Program-made: the position numbers and the translations under genes
Assembly (NCBI RefSeq): GCF_000327385.1
Contig: NW_008708797.1
Location: 1,344,024-1,408,023 of the forward strand
Source: Lottia gigantea
Taxonomy: Eukaryota; Mollusca; Gastropoda; Lottiidae
Reading direction: 5' to 3'
Length of the DNA: 64,000 nt
In this document: positions 24,950 through 38,992 of the stretch, in pieces
How positions within the stretch are numbered: the first letter of the stretch is position 1
How the letters are laid out: every line of letters starts with the position of its first letter
Notes under the pieces: model-generated
Seen by the model: the letters and a program-made list of their open reading frames with translations, nothing else
Database searches by the model: none
Told to the model about the DNA's origin: nothing

Positions 24950-26256
24950 TGGCCCCTCAGATTTCCACCTGATTCCAAAATCAGCTCATTAGGGAAAAAA
25001 TGGTATCATAAGATGTGGTAGATTTATTTACAAATGTTCTCAGAAAGGAAGCTCTAGATGTGCTATATAATAACATTTAAGTTATCTACCCCTCTTGACA
25101 CGAAACTCAGTCCCGAAAACATCATAGCAGATAACTGTCTAAAATCCACATACTTTACTTGGGGTGATGATTTTTATGAGAAAATCAGAGGATTGCCAAT
25201 GGGTAGCCCACTCTCGCCACTTTTAGCTGAACAGTACATGTCCCATTCAGAACCTAAGCCTAAGCACTATCTGTCATACAACCAATATGTTGGTACAGAA
25301 AAGTCGATGACACCTTTGTCATGTTAAAACAAGAGGACGAACCACAAAATTTACTAGACCACCTCAACAACCAAACAACATCAATAAAATTCACCATGGA
25401 AACCAGCGCTGAGAACTCTATATCTTTCCTGGATGTCAATAGTAAAATAATCAACAACCAAGTCAGCACATCAGTTTATACAAAATCTACGCATACCGAT
25501 CAGTATCTGCATTTTAAATCCAACTACTAAAATTTCTACCCTCTCCAAACGTGCCTTAAATATTTGCAGTAAAAAAAATCTACAGAACGAAATCGTCCAA
25601 CTTAAATAAATTTAAACCAATACCCAGAACACAGTCAACCAAACAATAGCCAAAGCCATGAAACCAAAACAGCCAAACCAACAGCTAAACCGGAACCCCT
25701 ACCTATTAGAGTGAGCATAACATTTAATTTGTTTGATCTTGTGGAGAATTTAAAATAGGTTAACAAAAAGACGACTGCAAAAAAGAATCAAAGAACATCA
25801 ATTAAATGCAGCTATTAACCAATCAGCAATCCAAGATAACTTGGGTGAAATCATAGCATTAGCTACCAATAAAAACAATTAAAAAGTAGAAGACATGATA
25901 CATCAATCAATAAAGATCCTGGAGTTTTTATCTCTAGAGCCTATGATCTCCTTAACCATTAATTAGCATTTATAACTTAGAATTAGTATTCTTAATCCAT
26001 TGTTAAGTTGTTTTGTCTTTACCTATATATACTTCTTCACCTTTGAAATATTGTTCAACAACCAATCCAACAACACAGAATCATCCAATTTGAACCAATC
26101 CAACTACTAACTACTACGACTACCTAGTTTGCGATATCAGCATCCGCTGGAAGCGAACGTTAACTTGTCATCTACCTACCTACCAAACCTGAAATATTGT
26201 TCATTGATAAACACCAGAGAACGCTAGTTGAAACGTCTCTCAAATAAAGTTCACAA
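24950..26256 (+). mobile_element. Penelope-like element, 5'-truncated and decayed
   Basis: Broken frames read in order: DVVDLFTNV (RT finger/palm), FYEKIRGLPMGSPLSPLLAE (diagnostic PLE RT motif), KFTMETSAENSISFLDV and STHTDQYLHFKSNY (PLE RT C-terminus), STLSKRALNIC (linker), RLQKRIKEHQLNAAINQSAI (GIY-YIG endonuclease second half with its Arg/His), and INKDPGVFISRAYDLLNH, a typical PLE C-terminus. A ~290-bp 3' region follows, ending in GAAACGTCTCTCAAATAAAG, the sort of terminus seen in PLEs. The RT active-site YxDD region is not intact, and stops and frame changes are numerous. It is a dead insertion whose 5' part is missing. Confidence 0.88.
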
Positions 26257-27317
26257 TTGTAATCCAAAGAATTGTCTTCTCATATCCAACCCCTTTACTA
26301 AATGCCATTTAAAAATTATCAGCATATATGCTACCTTCCAAAGTATGAATCTTAACATAAGGAGTTTCGCTCTTTTGTCCATACGATCAACTTTGCGACA
26401 AAAGCAAAGAGAGTCAACTAATATGGTAGTGAACTATAATTCACTTGAGTATTGTCGATGTACTTTTCTCGTGAAAAGAACTGCAGTATAATTCACAATT
26501 ACAAAAAATAATAGAGAGAGCTACAATCAGTGAGAGTCATTGAAACTCTATCCATCATTACTCTCTACAATAACCTCATTATGTTCCCTGTTCTTTTAGA
26601 TAGTAATTTCAATAACGGACAGATTCTAATTCTGTAGCAGTGATATTAACTTATAATGCCAAGAAGATAGCTTTATAGATACACACGGTAATTTGGCATT
26701 CAAAGTAGAACTTGTTATCTTGAATGGAAGACAAAAAGCTTGTTCATTACCTAATTTCGATGTATTTTTTCGTCAAAAATCCAATTGAAACTTTTGTGAC
26801 TATCGTATTCATGGACTAATTTGAATGTATTTGGAGCATACGAGCAATAAAATCACTGAAGAAATCGTGATAACCAAACTCATTTGAGATCATCTCAAAG
26901 TACATACCAAGTCTGGTCAATTTAAAATGCAAACTTTAGTCTCTATCACATTCACATACTAATTATGACGCATTTTGACTAAAGCAATAACTAAAAAACA
27001 GTTCTTCAGTCATCCGAGATCCGATTAATCAATCTTTGTCAAGTTCAAATGTAAATTTTAACGTATTTTAGTTCCGCCAAGGGAAATAACTCTTTTTAAT
27101 CAAACATTCATTAAAAAAACTCCCAGATCTCATCAACATCCAAAAGCACACCGATATCCGATTAAAACTAGTATTCGTATTACACGGGCGTATGAAAATA
27201 CTCGGTGGTTTAATTGAAAGAAATATTGTGCTGTAAATATCGATAAATGATATTTGAAATTTATATATACAGCTATTTATTAGTTGCAGTCCATAAATCG
27301 ACAGCTCTAATTGAGAT
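26257..27317. other. Non-coding, no gene seen
   Basis: AT-rich spacer between the Penelope-like element and the LINE fragment. The 87-codon frame at 26228-26491 overlaps the element's tail and has no recognisable domain. Confidence 0.45.
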
Positions 27318-28080
27318 ATGAGTATCAGAAGAATATTGAATCAAGACTTAAAGAGATGGGTGCTGAAGACTAGCAAGGACCAGCCCAGGCGCAAACAATG
27401 GACCCTAATGAGAAAGCTTGAAGATTTAGATTTTGTAGACGACATGCAAGACAAAACAGAGGCTGAGCAACGTCGCCAGAATGACAAGGTTGGAGATCAA
27501 CACGGGGAAAATAAAGAGCCTGCGGGCCAATGCCATTCAACACCTATCAACAGCGACGGACATGCCGTTGTCAGCAAGACAAGAGTGGCTAATGAAGATG
27601 TAAAGGCCAGGATCAGTAAGGGGCTTCATGTTTTGTCACCCTCAGACCAGTGTGGAGAAATGACATTGACTCTTTAACACAAACGTCAAATTCGTTTTAT
27701 TGTATGGTTTGGAGTCCGGAGACACCAAAAGAGCCTGGACAGCAAGTTACAGGTCTTCGCCATATCCTGCTCATCGGATGGTCGGAACATAGCTCCATTG
27801 AGGAACTCTTTCTCCGAACCCAATCACCAAGAGCACGAGGATGAGGGGGGAGGGGGGTTGTTTACACCATGCGTAGAGGAAGACCTACCCCACACTCTGG
27901 ACTGGAACCGGGCGAAACGAAAGACGACCAGTTGAGTCACCTCCAGGAGAAGAGCTCAAGTCCATCAATATGACATGAAGCCAGAAGAACATCCTAAGAT
28001 AGAGCGAGATTGAGATCTACAGTGCGGGCCCTATGATCCGACCGGAGTGAAAAGAACCAAGGACGAAGACTTAAAGGTAT
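27318..28080 (+). mobile_element. LINE (non-LTR retrotransposon) 3'-half remnant
   Basis: A 119-codon frame holds WTLMRKLEDLDFVDDMQDKT, equivalent to the LEDLDFADDxALL active-site motif of a common invertebrate LINE RT, then ANEDVKARISKGLHVL, equivalent to DADVKARIGKA. Downstream in other frames are HTLDWNRAKRKTT (consensus LTWNPQGKRKRGRP) and a terminal GVKRTKDED. The active-site alanine position is V and the chain between domains is frameshifted. The clade is not resolved. GC content rises over this segment, consistent with a foreign insertion. Confidence 0.82.
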
Positions 28081-28802
28081 ACCAAAGCCAGGTGTATTTG
28101 GAATGCATATTTGCCTTGTGCTATACGATCATAGCTACATTGCTCACTAAACAATTAAGGCTCGGTCTCAATCACATTTGGATGTGAAAAAAAAACATGA
28201 ATTTTATTTTTTTTAATTCAATTATACAGATGTTATATTAAGTTTTACTTACATGTGATTAGTCTATCGAATGAAGGCAAGAGCCATGGTTTTGATAGAC
28301 TTCAAAATTCATGAAAATATTTATCTCTCATACCAAACCAGTTCTAACGACGTAAACAGTTTTGTCAAATAATGAGGCAAAACATGTGAAAGAGCCTCGT
28401 AGTATAATGCAACTCGAAAAGTCACTTTTATGTCGATTTCAAATAACAGCCGAACCAATTGATTTTCCATACTTTCATGGCATCCATTAAGTACATGTAG
28501 TGTAATTAGGACATCACAATACAGATGCCATTCATTATCCTGAAACTGGAACCAATATGTAAATTATGCTAATAACAGGTATTGGTATATACAGACGAAA
28601 GCCATTTGACTCACCATATTAAACTCATTAGTGGACTTTTGATCACCCCAATCTAAATCTCACTTATCATTGCTAAAGCCATTTTTACAAAGCAGACTTT
28701 CTTTTATTCATTGGCCGCACATTGAACGCATGGTATCATTCTACAATGGGGTTGTCAACTCGACATTCTTGTAGGCATGTTCCTTTAGAGACATCCACAC
28801 CT
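28081..28802. other. Non-coding, no gene seen
   Basis: AT-rich spacer; nothing recognised. Confidence 0.45.
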
Positions 28803-28979
28803 GTAGATAATCGTCCTACCGTTGCTAGTGGATAATCATCGTACTGTTCATGGTACCGTTGCTAGTGGATAATCATCGCGCTGTTCATCGTACCGTTGTC
28901 ATAGTGGATAATCATCGTACTGTTCATGGTACCGTTGTTAGTGGATAATCATCGCACTGTTCATCGTACCGTTGCTAGT
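28803..28979. repeat. 37-bp minisatellite, ~4.5 units
   Basis: Units read GTACCGTTGCTAGTGGATAA then TCATCGTACTGTTCATG. Alternating unit types (ending CATGG or CATCG) suggest duplication of a two-unit block. Confidence 0.9.
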
Positions 28980-31900
28980 TGAAATTCACCAACATATCTT
29001 ATCGGAGAATTCATATAAAATTAAATTTCAGCTGTTTTCTTTATTCTGAAAGACATTTACATGTACTTTTTAATGAATAATTGAAATAAACTATTCGTCT
29101 ACTAGAAAAATCTCAACTTAGATACTGGAGCAAGAGATCATTGACAATAGACATCCCCGCTTTCAGATGACAAATTGACGGCTAAATATTTTAACCGTTG
29201 ACATAATGAATAAAAAATGTCATCTAAATCAGTCTAGCTCTTCAATATCTTCGATTAAATTATCAATATTAACGTCAAAGATAGCTATAGCAGACTTGAT
29301 GTTCTGATTTTTCTACAAGATTGATTCCTAATCGGGTTTAAGTAGAGGTAAGTGAATGGTAAGAATAATATTATCTGGTATCTTAGACGATAAGAAAATC
29401 TCAAGAAAACTTTCGATATTTATATTAGATTTAGTTAGTGTCGACTTTCTCAATGACTTCCATCAGTTGTCAATCCGATGTGTTTCTTAATTCTTACATT
29501 GTTATCTCGTTTTATAGTCTGTTCAATGCGACATACACTACACCATTCAACACTGTTCCTCAGAGACGCAATACCTAATGATTTGATGCTCTGTTCTTTG
29601 GGAATACAGGTTTGCTGTCATTCAGGGACGTTCTCATGAAACCAAAATCTGGTCTGTGTCTTTCCTTTTCTTATATGTTGTCCGTCTTCGACTAGTTTTG
29701 AACTATCCTTCCTAAAAATGTCTTCAGTTTATTTTATTGGGCAGATATAAACCTCTGAACTTACGTCAGAATTGAAATTTAGAAATTCTCATAAAATGTA
29801 GTTTAGAAACACACCTTCATTCCTGCAAATACATAAACGGAAATATCACTGAAAAATTGTTTTCATCGAAGAACTATTTTCTTTTAGAAAATTGTAAACA
29901 TATTTTTGTCATCGTGATGAAGATGTAACTAAACCAGTGCCAATGATAACCCTGTTTAAATCGACACAATATCGACTGTAAAAATCACTTTTTGATCATA
30001 GATCATTCAATTATAGGCGCTTGATTTTATTTTTTCGGTCAAACGATTGCCAATAGTTTTTTTCAAATCCAAAATAGAAAACCGCAGAGGACATTGATGG
30101 ACTAACAAAGCGCTATTATTTCAGAAATATATCTATAGTTTCAGAATTGATAACCTTGCAAGTTTTACAAGACGTCCATAAGCTACTAGAACAAATATTA
30201 AGTTTTAATTTTAGGTTTCACTATAACGGTTTGAGACACGAATGAAATTCTGGATTAATCGTGATAATCCTATCAGATCTTATGAGATCATGAGGTCAGT
30301 CGTGGTAATTGTGTTCATAGAAGAAACTTATTGAATTGCTGTACGATAGTTCGAAACGGAAAGTGGATATCACGTTTAAGTAACTGTATTTTTTATATTA
30401 AATATTCAGATCTCTTATATCTATCTTCTTATTCGATTATTGATATTCTAAATATGTCATATTTTAATTTCAGTTCATTATCAATATCAATAATGATGTG
30501 ACCAGATTTCTTCTCTGATAAGTCTCTATGTTTGCACTTGATCTAGAAAATATCTGCTTGATATTATTGAGATATTAACTAAGATTATTATGATCTTATC
30601 CATACTAAAACGATTTATTGCCATGACATTTTTTTATATCTATTTATAAACCGTGTATTTCAGATTTGAAGACAAAAATATGTGTGAATATGTTTTTACA
30701 AAGTCGCGAGGACAAACAAAATATTAGAAGATGGATCTTGAAATATTCAATGATTTTGATTCTCAGTCCTAAACAGAGGATCTGCGTGGAAGATCAGAAT
30801 CTTTCAATATCACTGTTACATTCCTTTAGATAAAAGTACACATATGTAAGCATGCCTGAGATTTATATTTAACAACGATCAAATCTGACCTTTTGAAGAC
30901 AACATGATATGTTAATGGTTGACCCAAAGACAGTAATTCACTACCTCGGCTTGATGTTTATTCAGAGATCTTAACACCTCACATTATAAAAAATACAAAA
31001 GTTGGAAAAAACCATACCATGACGAAATCTTAAACACCCCAGCCTCAATAAACCTTCTGAAAACATATTGTTTATAACGTAAATGAAAATAACATGAAAT
31101 GAAGAACATCATTTTTTTAAAACTCTTATCTGGATTGGTATTGAATTTGGTATTGAGTGGTTTGTCAAGTTGATTCAATTTTCTTTCATTAGTAATCTAG
31201 ACATGTTCTGTTTTTCTTGGCTGTTTTACAAACATTAAATTGTGCTATATATGGAAAGATATACTTGCAAGCTTTTAATATGACGTGTAGAAGAAAACAT
31301 CATTCGTTATGTAATTTTGTCTAGATTTCTTTAATTTATTGATGTGTTTTCCCAATTCGATGACGTTTTGATGGTGTTTTTTATCACTTATTCTGTGGAT
31401 TTGTTTAAACGAATTTTAGGGGTTTGTTTATATTTATGCATTACACATCTTTTCACTTCATTTTCCATTATAGAGAATTCTTTCCAGTCGATTTCTCTAT
31501 ATTTTTATTCTTAACCTAACTAATGGAAATTCACAGAAACCGTATTGGGATTTAGTTAATAGTTTTAAAGAATATAATGAACATTACCATATTCAACATA
31601 AAGTTTTTTTTATCACCTTCAAGCAATATTCAAGATTATATATACATATTGGAGACCTTGAGACTCTAAATAGAAAAAAGAGAAAGTTTAATTGGCACAA
31701 TTTGGGATTACAAATTCCAGAGATCTATATTTAACATTCAAATTTAGAAATTGTCGTCTCTAAGTACAAATTAATTGACAGTTCCTGGAAAGCCATTGAT
31801 TCAATCTTCAGAACTTTTTTCCTGATTTGAAGCTTTTCTCTAATTAGTCATATTCGGTTTCTCTTTTTGACAAAATGACGTTTAAGTCAATGCTATTCTA

Positions 31901-34900
31901 AGGTCAAAAAATAGATTTTGTTTCTATGCTATTAAAAGATATTTGTGGCCATAATCAGAACAGGAAAAAAAATTCTTTGCAAAAGACTTGTACTTGACAA
32001 CCTTAGAAATTCCAGGCCAGCTTATCGCAAAGAATTCACTCTGCTTGGTTTAGTATTGATTACTACTTTATGGTTCATTGTCACTAAACTGTTTACCGGA
32101 AGCCTATTAAAAGGTTTTAAAAGAAATGAGATTGGATGTGGTTTATGAAAAGGTAAGAAAAAATGACTGACTTCAGATTTTTCGAAAAGTTTATATATTT
32201 TTTTTAAACTGACAAATTAATGTATTGGTTATAAATTGGTCCCCGATTTTGACATGAAGCGCACAAACAAGTAAGCATGGTTTTCGCGTTGCTTCTGGTA
32301 CAAAAAAGAACCTTTTATAAGACCACTGTGGTACCGTGGTTAATATGTTCATTTATTGGTGGTTTTGATAGCTATCAAGGTTGTCAAACAATTTCTGGTA
32401 CAAAATGCTCTAGGTTGAACTAATGGAACTAGATAGAAACCCACTGATGTATTGTTGGGTAGCATATGCATTTGTATGGTGGTTTTGTTAAAGATCAAAT
32501 TTCACAACGAACATCTCAAGACAAACAAGCGAATATTTGTTTCTACTGCATCGTCAATAGAATTACATGTAGAAACGAAGTACATATTTAAATATGAAAT
32601 CAATGTTGAAATAAGAAGAGATCTTTGAAAGAGACTGATGTGAAGAAATTGTAACCAGTCGCCAAGAACTCTCATAAATATCAAGGTTATTCTTTTTCAT
32701 ATAAAATTATACCCCAAAGCTATGTAATAACTGCAATTGAACTATTACAATAAATAATTGATCTTCGACCCTAGTGTTGATATTACTGAAATTAGTTTCC
32801 ATTGAGATAGTGATTTTATTTATTACGAAAGGCAATTCATATTTATCGTTGATCGTTAATTGGTTGTGTGCATCTTAATGTACAAAGCAACACTTTTTTT
32901 TAAAAATGTACAAAGGAAGCGTCGGTACCATTGTATTGTACAATTGACCAAATTAAACAAGTAATAGTTTTTTGATAGTGCGAACGTTGCAGATCATAAC
33001 TATACACTATCTCTTGCTATCGAGAAGACTTTATTCAATTTTTGTTTTGGAACACTAATTGCCAGTTTGCCCGTTTCAACACAGCATATCGATGAACCCC
33101 ATAGCTCCTTTATTTATGGGACGATAAAAATCACTTGATGGTCAAACGTAAAAAAAGCAGATAAGACAGGACAGTCTGGAAGTTCATAATGGAATCGAAG
33201 AGTATCTAGTCTTGATACATATCGAATTAGATCTGTCAAATACAACAGATTATGTTGTTAAGACGTCGTCGTTTCTCCGATAAGTGCGATAAAACCTGTT
33301 TACTTGTAAATTAGCTTCTTCCTGTAACAACATTGTCTTGAGTGTGTGGTTGTATTTCTTGAATAACTGGTAGTTCGGCAGGCAATAGGACTGTCCTGGT
33401 GATGATGGTCTGCGGAGTAAGATGAGCTCTATATGTAATTGTAAGTGATTGATCGAGTCATTTTGATGTTTTCTACACCACTATTACACTGACTGTGACG
33501 GGTGTTACGGGTATGGCAGGGTATAATCTTCAAGATTATTTGTGTCAATCTGCAATAGAGGTTTTCATTTCGACATCCTTCACAGAGTGTCCACGTACAT
33601 CTTTTGTTGGTATACTTGTTGTAACGTATTATTTTTAAAAACTATCTCGGACAGTAATGCTTTTCGTTTAACATAAACCTTCAAGATTGTCACAGAATTA
33701 ACCCCTCACCACTGTCTTTGATAGTTCTAAACCGTTTCCAGGTTTCCGATTGTGTTCAGTGAAATTTGTTTTGGGTGAATAAAATTATTAATGAGCAAAG
33801 ATATTTGTACTTTTTATTTTTATTTTGTAACATAAGTATAGCATAGTTAATTAATTATTAAAACCAAATATAATGTTTTCATATATTTGATTGAGTAGTA
33901 TAATATACCATGCCTTTTATTAAGAAGCTGATAGAAGGGCGTTAGCATAATATAAAAAGTACAATACAAGGAAGCGTGCAAAAAGACACTGATCAATGAG
34001 CACAATAATCGAATAATCGACTAATAATGTATTTCATGTTATTATTATCAAAAATATTATCTTCACCTTTTATATTCTATAAGACAGCACTATTCAATAA
34101 CACATCAATAGCCTTAAGGTAGAAATAATTTAAAACGACAGGTTCAACTCTAAATTTAATCGAAGCTCAAACATATTTCATTATCTTGTTAGTATAATTG
34201 CATTAAATCGTATGCAATTCCTTCAGGCTCTTGTTGCTTGTTCAAATACCTCAGTTATTGATTAGGTAACTGAATGACGATGAGCTTATGATAACTTATG
34301 ATATCATTACACCTACTCGATACAATGGTATGTTTTATAGATAATGGATGGTGTTTCATGACAATTGAACCCGACCCCCACCTCTTCATACTGCAAAGTA
34401 AATATATTATTCATGGTACTGTCATAAAGACACCAGCTTAAAGAGGATTGAAAGGCATGCTTGGGATCATTTAATCCCTCTCCACAGATTTTTCATTCCA
34501 TTGAAAGAATCACTCGAATTATCTTGAAATGTCAGGTCTACAATCAAGGACGTCCTTTAGTAAAACACGTTCTTTTTATAGTCTTGTTAGTGTCTGTATA
34601 CCGTCACATTTTTGTTCATTTCAAATTAATTGTAAAAAGCAATAAAAATGTCTGGATTCCTTCAATCTAAAGCTCATTGTCCTTTTTGACTTCTAACTAC
34701 GCCACATGTGTTTGCTTTTTTATTTCTTCGAATAAATATTTTTTCGCTTATTAAATTTCCAATCTCATTGTTCGTTGATCGTTATTTCTTTTGTTATAAA
34801 GTTGCTGATATTGCACGATACACTTTGAATTTTGTTCACTTTGCACACAATAAGTGCCGAGACTTCAGTTTAGTTGATAGGGTTTATATGCAGTACAGTA

Positions 34901-35342
34901 ATTTAGTATTATTTGCCGTATAAAAATATTAATGAGCCTTGTATGTCACAAATTTAATTGTTACCGACACCTAATCGATTTCTCACTATCACTAACGATC
35001 TCTCTTGGTAATTGACCTAATAAAGAGAGAAGGCATGTTATTGTATCAGCAACCATGACTACTATGGGAAAGTCCGAGAATCAGATCTGCGAAATTGAAA
35101 CTGTCTTGGCAATGCACAATGCATGGCGTTCCCCGTCTTCATTGCCCAAGCCCAGTCAGAAAAGTAGGACGTAACACTCCCTATCAATTTACGACTGCCA
35201 TTGAACTCATAGCTAAGGAATAACTGTCTCACTGCGCTTTGCTTTTAACTGTCCTTATTGGCTGCTTTGACCTGTAAAGTACTATGTAGAGAAATATTTT
35301 GATAAGAAATATTTCGATATTTAATTCGCCAAGGTCATTTAG
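28980..35342. other. Non-coding, no supported gene
   Basis: A 6.4-kb AT-rich stretch. All frames are short and without recognisable domains; nothing else was seen. Confidence 0.45.
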
Positions 35343-35539
35343 AAAAGAATTGTGGCCGTGGACCCAGCAGTAAATGGTACTGATAATCCGGAAGATCAAT
35401 GTAAAGCATCAGATGTTAGACAAGATCCTCGTGCACCTAAGTTGTTATTCTTGCAAGAAGAAAAAAATCAAAATGGTCGTCTCTTTTCATCTAAAAACCA
35501 TGTGATCATGTTTCCGAAGAAAGTCAAACTACATGAAGT
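35343..35539 (+). other. Coding-like stretch, possible orphan exon
   Basis: An open frame preceded by a TTTAG acceptor-like site and ending at CATGAA|GTATGT, a good donor. Its start reads KRIVAVDPAVNGTDNPEDQC and its end MFPKKVKLHE. The residue mix (charged, few runs) looks more protein-like than neighbouring chance frames, and the section is GC-richer. I recognise no family and see no partner exons, so this is a weak call. Confidence 0.2.
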
Positions 35540-37385
35540 ATGTTCTGTTACTAGAATGTGTATTTGACGGATTTCAAAATAATGTAATTGGATCTGTACA
35601 GTGTTTAAATGACATCGATTTAAATCAACCAATTTAAGATAAATGCGATTTAATGTCGAGAATAACATTTAATTTAAAAGAAAGTTTAACAACTTCTTCT
35701 GATTTCTCAACATCTGCCCATTTTTCAATTTTAATTAGAAAAAAGCGTAGAAACTTGCAATTCTTGAGAAGATGCACTGCGTGAGGTTGATCTATTTCAC
35801 TCGAGATTGATAGGATTCCTATGCAGTTGTATCAATTCGCATTGCTCAGAAGATGTATAAAATTTCACCTTAACCCAGCTAACATATTAAAGGTCATCCT
35901 AATCATTTAGCATTTCCCATTGAATAACTTAGGATATTTACATAATCGTAGATAAAACTCAACTTCAGAATCTGGATTCTGTAGAGCAGACTGGTCGAGA
36001 AACGGATTGCAAATCTAATAAAAAATAATGATACCAACGTGAAAGAATGAATTCAGTAGGTCTATACTGCACGCTAGGACGAGCAATATCAAATGTACTA
36101 TCTGCAAGAGGCGTCCACATAAGGCCACAAAGAATTATTTGAAATATGGAGTAAATTAAATGCTCTGGAGAATTTTGTACTTTATCAAAGTTATCTTACA
36201 ATGTTTTCGTTTCATTCTAATGATAATTTTCACATTAAATTTTTATGCTTAAGAACTAAATTATATTATTTAGATTTATACGTCAACAGAATCTGACTCA
36301 AGTCAAACATAATATAGAGTTGAGGTTTTGTTCAATACAGAATTATTTCGCGCCGTGTTTACCCACCATTTGTATTTGTCACTTTACTTAACTGTTAGCA
36401 GACGTGACCAATCTGAAATTAGTTGCTTCTCTCACATCAATATTAATAAAAAAACCGGTATTTATAGTCAAAATATAAGATTGAGCTGATCGGAATGTCT
36501 CACCTCACCTAAGATAAAAAAGTGAAGAGTCAATTTAGCCAAGCTTTAAACAGATTTCTTAATTATTAGCTAAAGAATCAACCATATACGAACCATAGGG
36601 AAAGTATATCCAGATCCCTTTCTGTGACCTTTCTTTGTCCAATGACAAAAACATTGTCACTCTTTCCCGCTAGACTCACACCATTACATTTGGTGGGAAC
36701 TGTAGTTTTTGAGAAGACTGTCATAGACGATCGGTGCGAAGTTGCCTACTGTACTGGATAATAGTAAAAGTATCAACTAGACGAAGCAAATGCACTAGGC
36801 CCGGATCAGCTCTGCTCTCATCTGAGTCGTTAACAGGAATGAGTTCTGAACGTTCAGGAAACAACTTTCAAAACGCGCTCTATAAAATAGTTTAATGTAA
36901 ACGAATTAATGTGCATGCCTTATAAGCGATTTTTCCCGCGTCGCATAGTCAGTGTTATTGATGCCATGATTACATCAGGGTAACTATAAGAGCTAAGTTC
37001 AACAGATAAACATCGAGAAACAATTCTATTTATACTACTATCGGAATGTAACCGTGATGTAAAAATGGGCAAAGTTATAGTTTTGGCCGTACCTAGAACG
37101 GAACGCTTTAAAATCAAGAGGACTGGTGTAAAAGGCCTATTGTTATTCATTCTAGTGTTTAAGCTGATTAAATATCTAATGGCGGAAATGATAAATATCC
37201 AGGGCATCAATTTTCTCTTTCAGTATATTCTTGACCTTGTGATGGCTTTACAAACCTTCAGTTCCCATCGATAAGATAATTCCTGTCTAGCTGAACGACA
37301 TTGAATTGTCAAAGTCAATTGTATCTTTGTTACATCTGGGTTAGACGGACATTACCATTTAAATTTTAAGAATGTGCAAGTTTAC
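35540..37385. other. Non-coding, no gene seen
   Basis: AT-rich spacer. A short phrase at 36780-36830 (NALGPDQLCSHLSR) recalls the GPDxI motif of LINE RTs but stands alone. Confidence 0.4.
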
Positions 37386-37750
37386 ATTGAGTACAGACAG
37401 GAGTATGGTATAAATTTTTATACGCTCCTGCATGTCTGTCTATCTGTCTAACCACAATTGTTGTGGACACGATAGGAAACTGGTTTCTCGATGGATTTTG
37501 ACCAAATTTTTGTTGTGAGTACAAACATCAAGGATGAACCCTATTGAAAATATTTAATGAGTTATTGCCCTTGTTCTTCAAAATTTGTTGTAGACACGAT
37601 AGAGAGCTGGTTTCTTGATGGATTTTGATAATTTTGAATTTTTGATTTTTGAAATTTGGAGTTAATGTTAGGATGAACCCTATTGAATATCAGACAAATC
37701 GAAAAATATTTGATATGAGTTATTGCAAATGATGCAACATAAAATTGCAC
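37386..37750. repeat. Hairpin-headed dispersed repeat with an internal ~130-bp duplication
   Basis: A hairpin (ACAGACAGGAGTAT ... ACGCTCCTGCATGTCTGT) at about 37394-37440 is followed by two copies of a ~130-bp unit. Each unit contains GACACGATAG, CTGGTTTCT, GATGGATTTTGA, GGATGAACCCTATTGAA and GAGTTATTGC. The copies begin near 37461 and 37590. Probably a mobile-element remnant of unknown class. Confidence 0.7.
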
Positions 37751-38992
37751 TTGTGTATAAAACAAACAAATAGATCTTAAATGTTTCATTTACTGATAAC
37801 TCTACTAAACCTTCCAGACAACTTGGCTAACATTACAATTATGGGTGTATCACGATGGTCATTGCTATTTTCTAACATGATGTCGAACAGTCATTTGTCA
37901 TTAAAATTTAGGACAGGTAATTGATATCAATGCGTATTGTAGTCACTGAGAATTGGGAATAGTTCTTAATATAAAAAGTATCGCAAATATTTTTTAGTCC
38001 CAGGAGTTCCAGGTATCAGAGGTTCGGTCTTAATGTTGGACATCAGCACTACAGACTTATACAGTTGCCTTTCGGTTTTGCAGTTACTTATGGTCATCGA
38101 CTGGAAAGAAATAACGATTTTTTTTAACCCAAGAAGCCAATTCTTATTCTTACGTCCTAATCTGCTTTCAATAAACAGTGCACAGTCATCAATGAATAAG
38201 GGAGAAATAAAGAACAACAAGTCTATAGGGAATATGGTATCCCTAATCAAGCGATTAATATGGTAAACACACATCTTTTACATGTTTTCCCAGCTCAAAG
38301 CCAATTTCGAAATGCTCGAGTGTATTCAGTCAATACCACTTGTTATTATCAAATAGTAATTTGGAAGAAAACTACCTGCCGGAAAAATAATCGAGGACAT
38401 AAAATTTATATCAGTATTTTAACATTAACCATCAACATCTCTAGCAGATTGACCTTTCAATAGTGGATGTAGTGACAATTAACAGAAATCCCATGCGCCA
38501 AAGACGGTACATTATACAGTGCTCGTCTGTATTAACCGGATAATCTTATCTTAAATACTGGTTTTCTACATATAGTATTTATGTTTCACTTTCGAAGATT
38601 GCATCGATTTCCATGATCAGCAGAATTTTGTTTTTATCTCAATTTTCCATAATTAACACATGTATTTGTGTCAAGTTTTCAATGATTGGTGTTTGTGCTG
38701 AGCTTACCATGACAATGAAATTTCTGCCTGACCAAATACAATCAAATGAAGAGTACTTTAATGTTAATTGCACGATAATTATAGTTTGTGTGTGTGTATT
38801 TAGGAAATAATTATGATTTTAATTTGGTTGTCTTGTATATATATCCTTGAAATATACAGAGTATTCCATATGATATATAACTAATTATAGTGTGTAGTCT
38901 TCAGTGTTATGTGAAAGGAAGGTTACCCAATTACGAGGTTTGGCTGAAAAGTCATTTTTTGCCACCAACAGGTACACTCATTCAATGAATCA
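37751..38992. other. Non-coding, no gene seen
   Basis: AT-rich spacer; two overlapping opposite-strand frames near 37966-38274 have no recognisable features. Confidence 0.45.

Noticed and set aside
36770-36840. GPDQL motif resembling a LINE reverse transcriptase
   Set aside because: Only about 14 residues resemble the motif and nothing upstream or downstream supports an RT.
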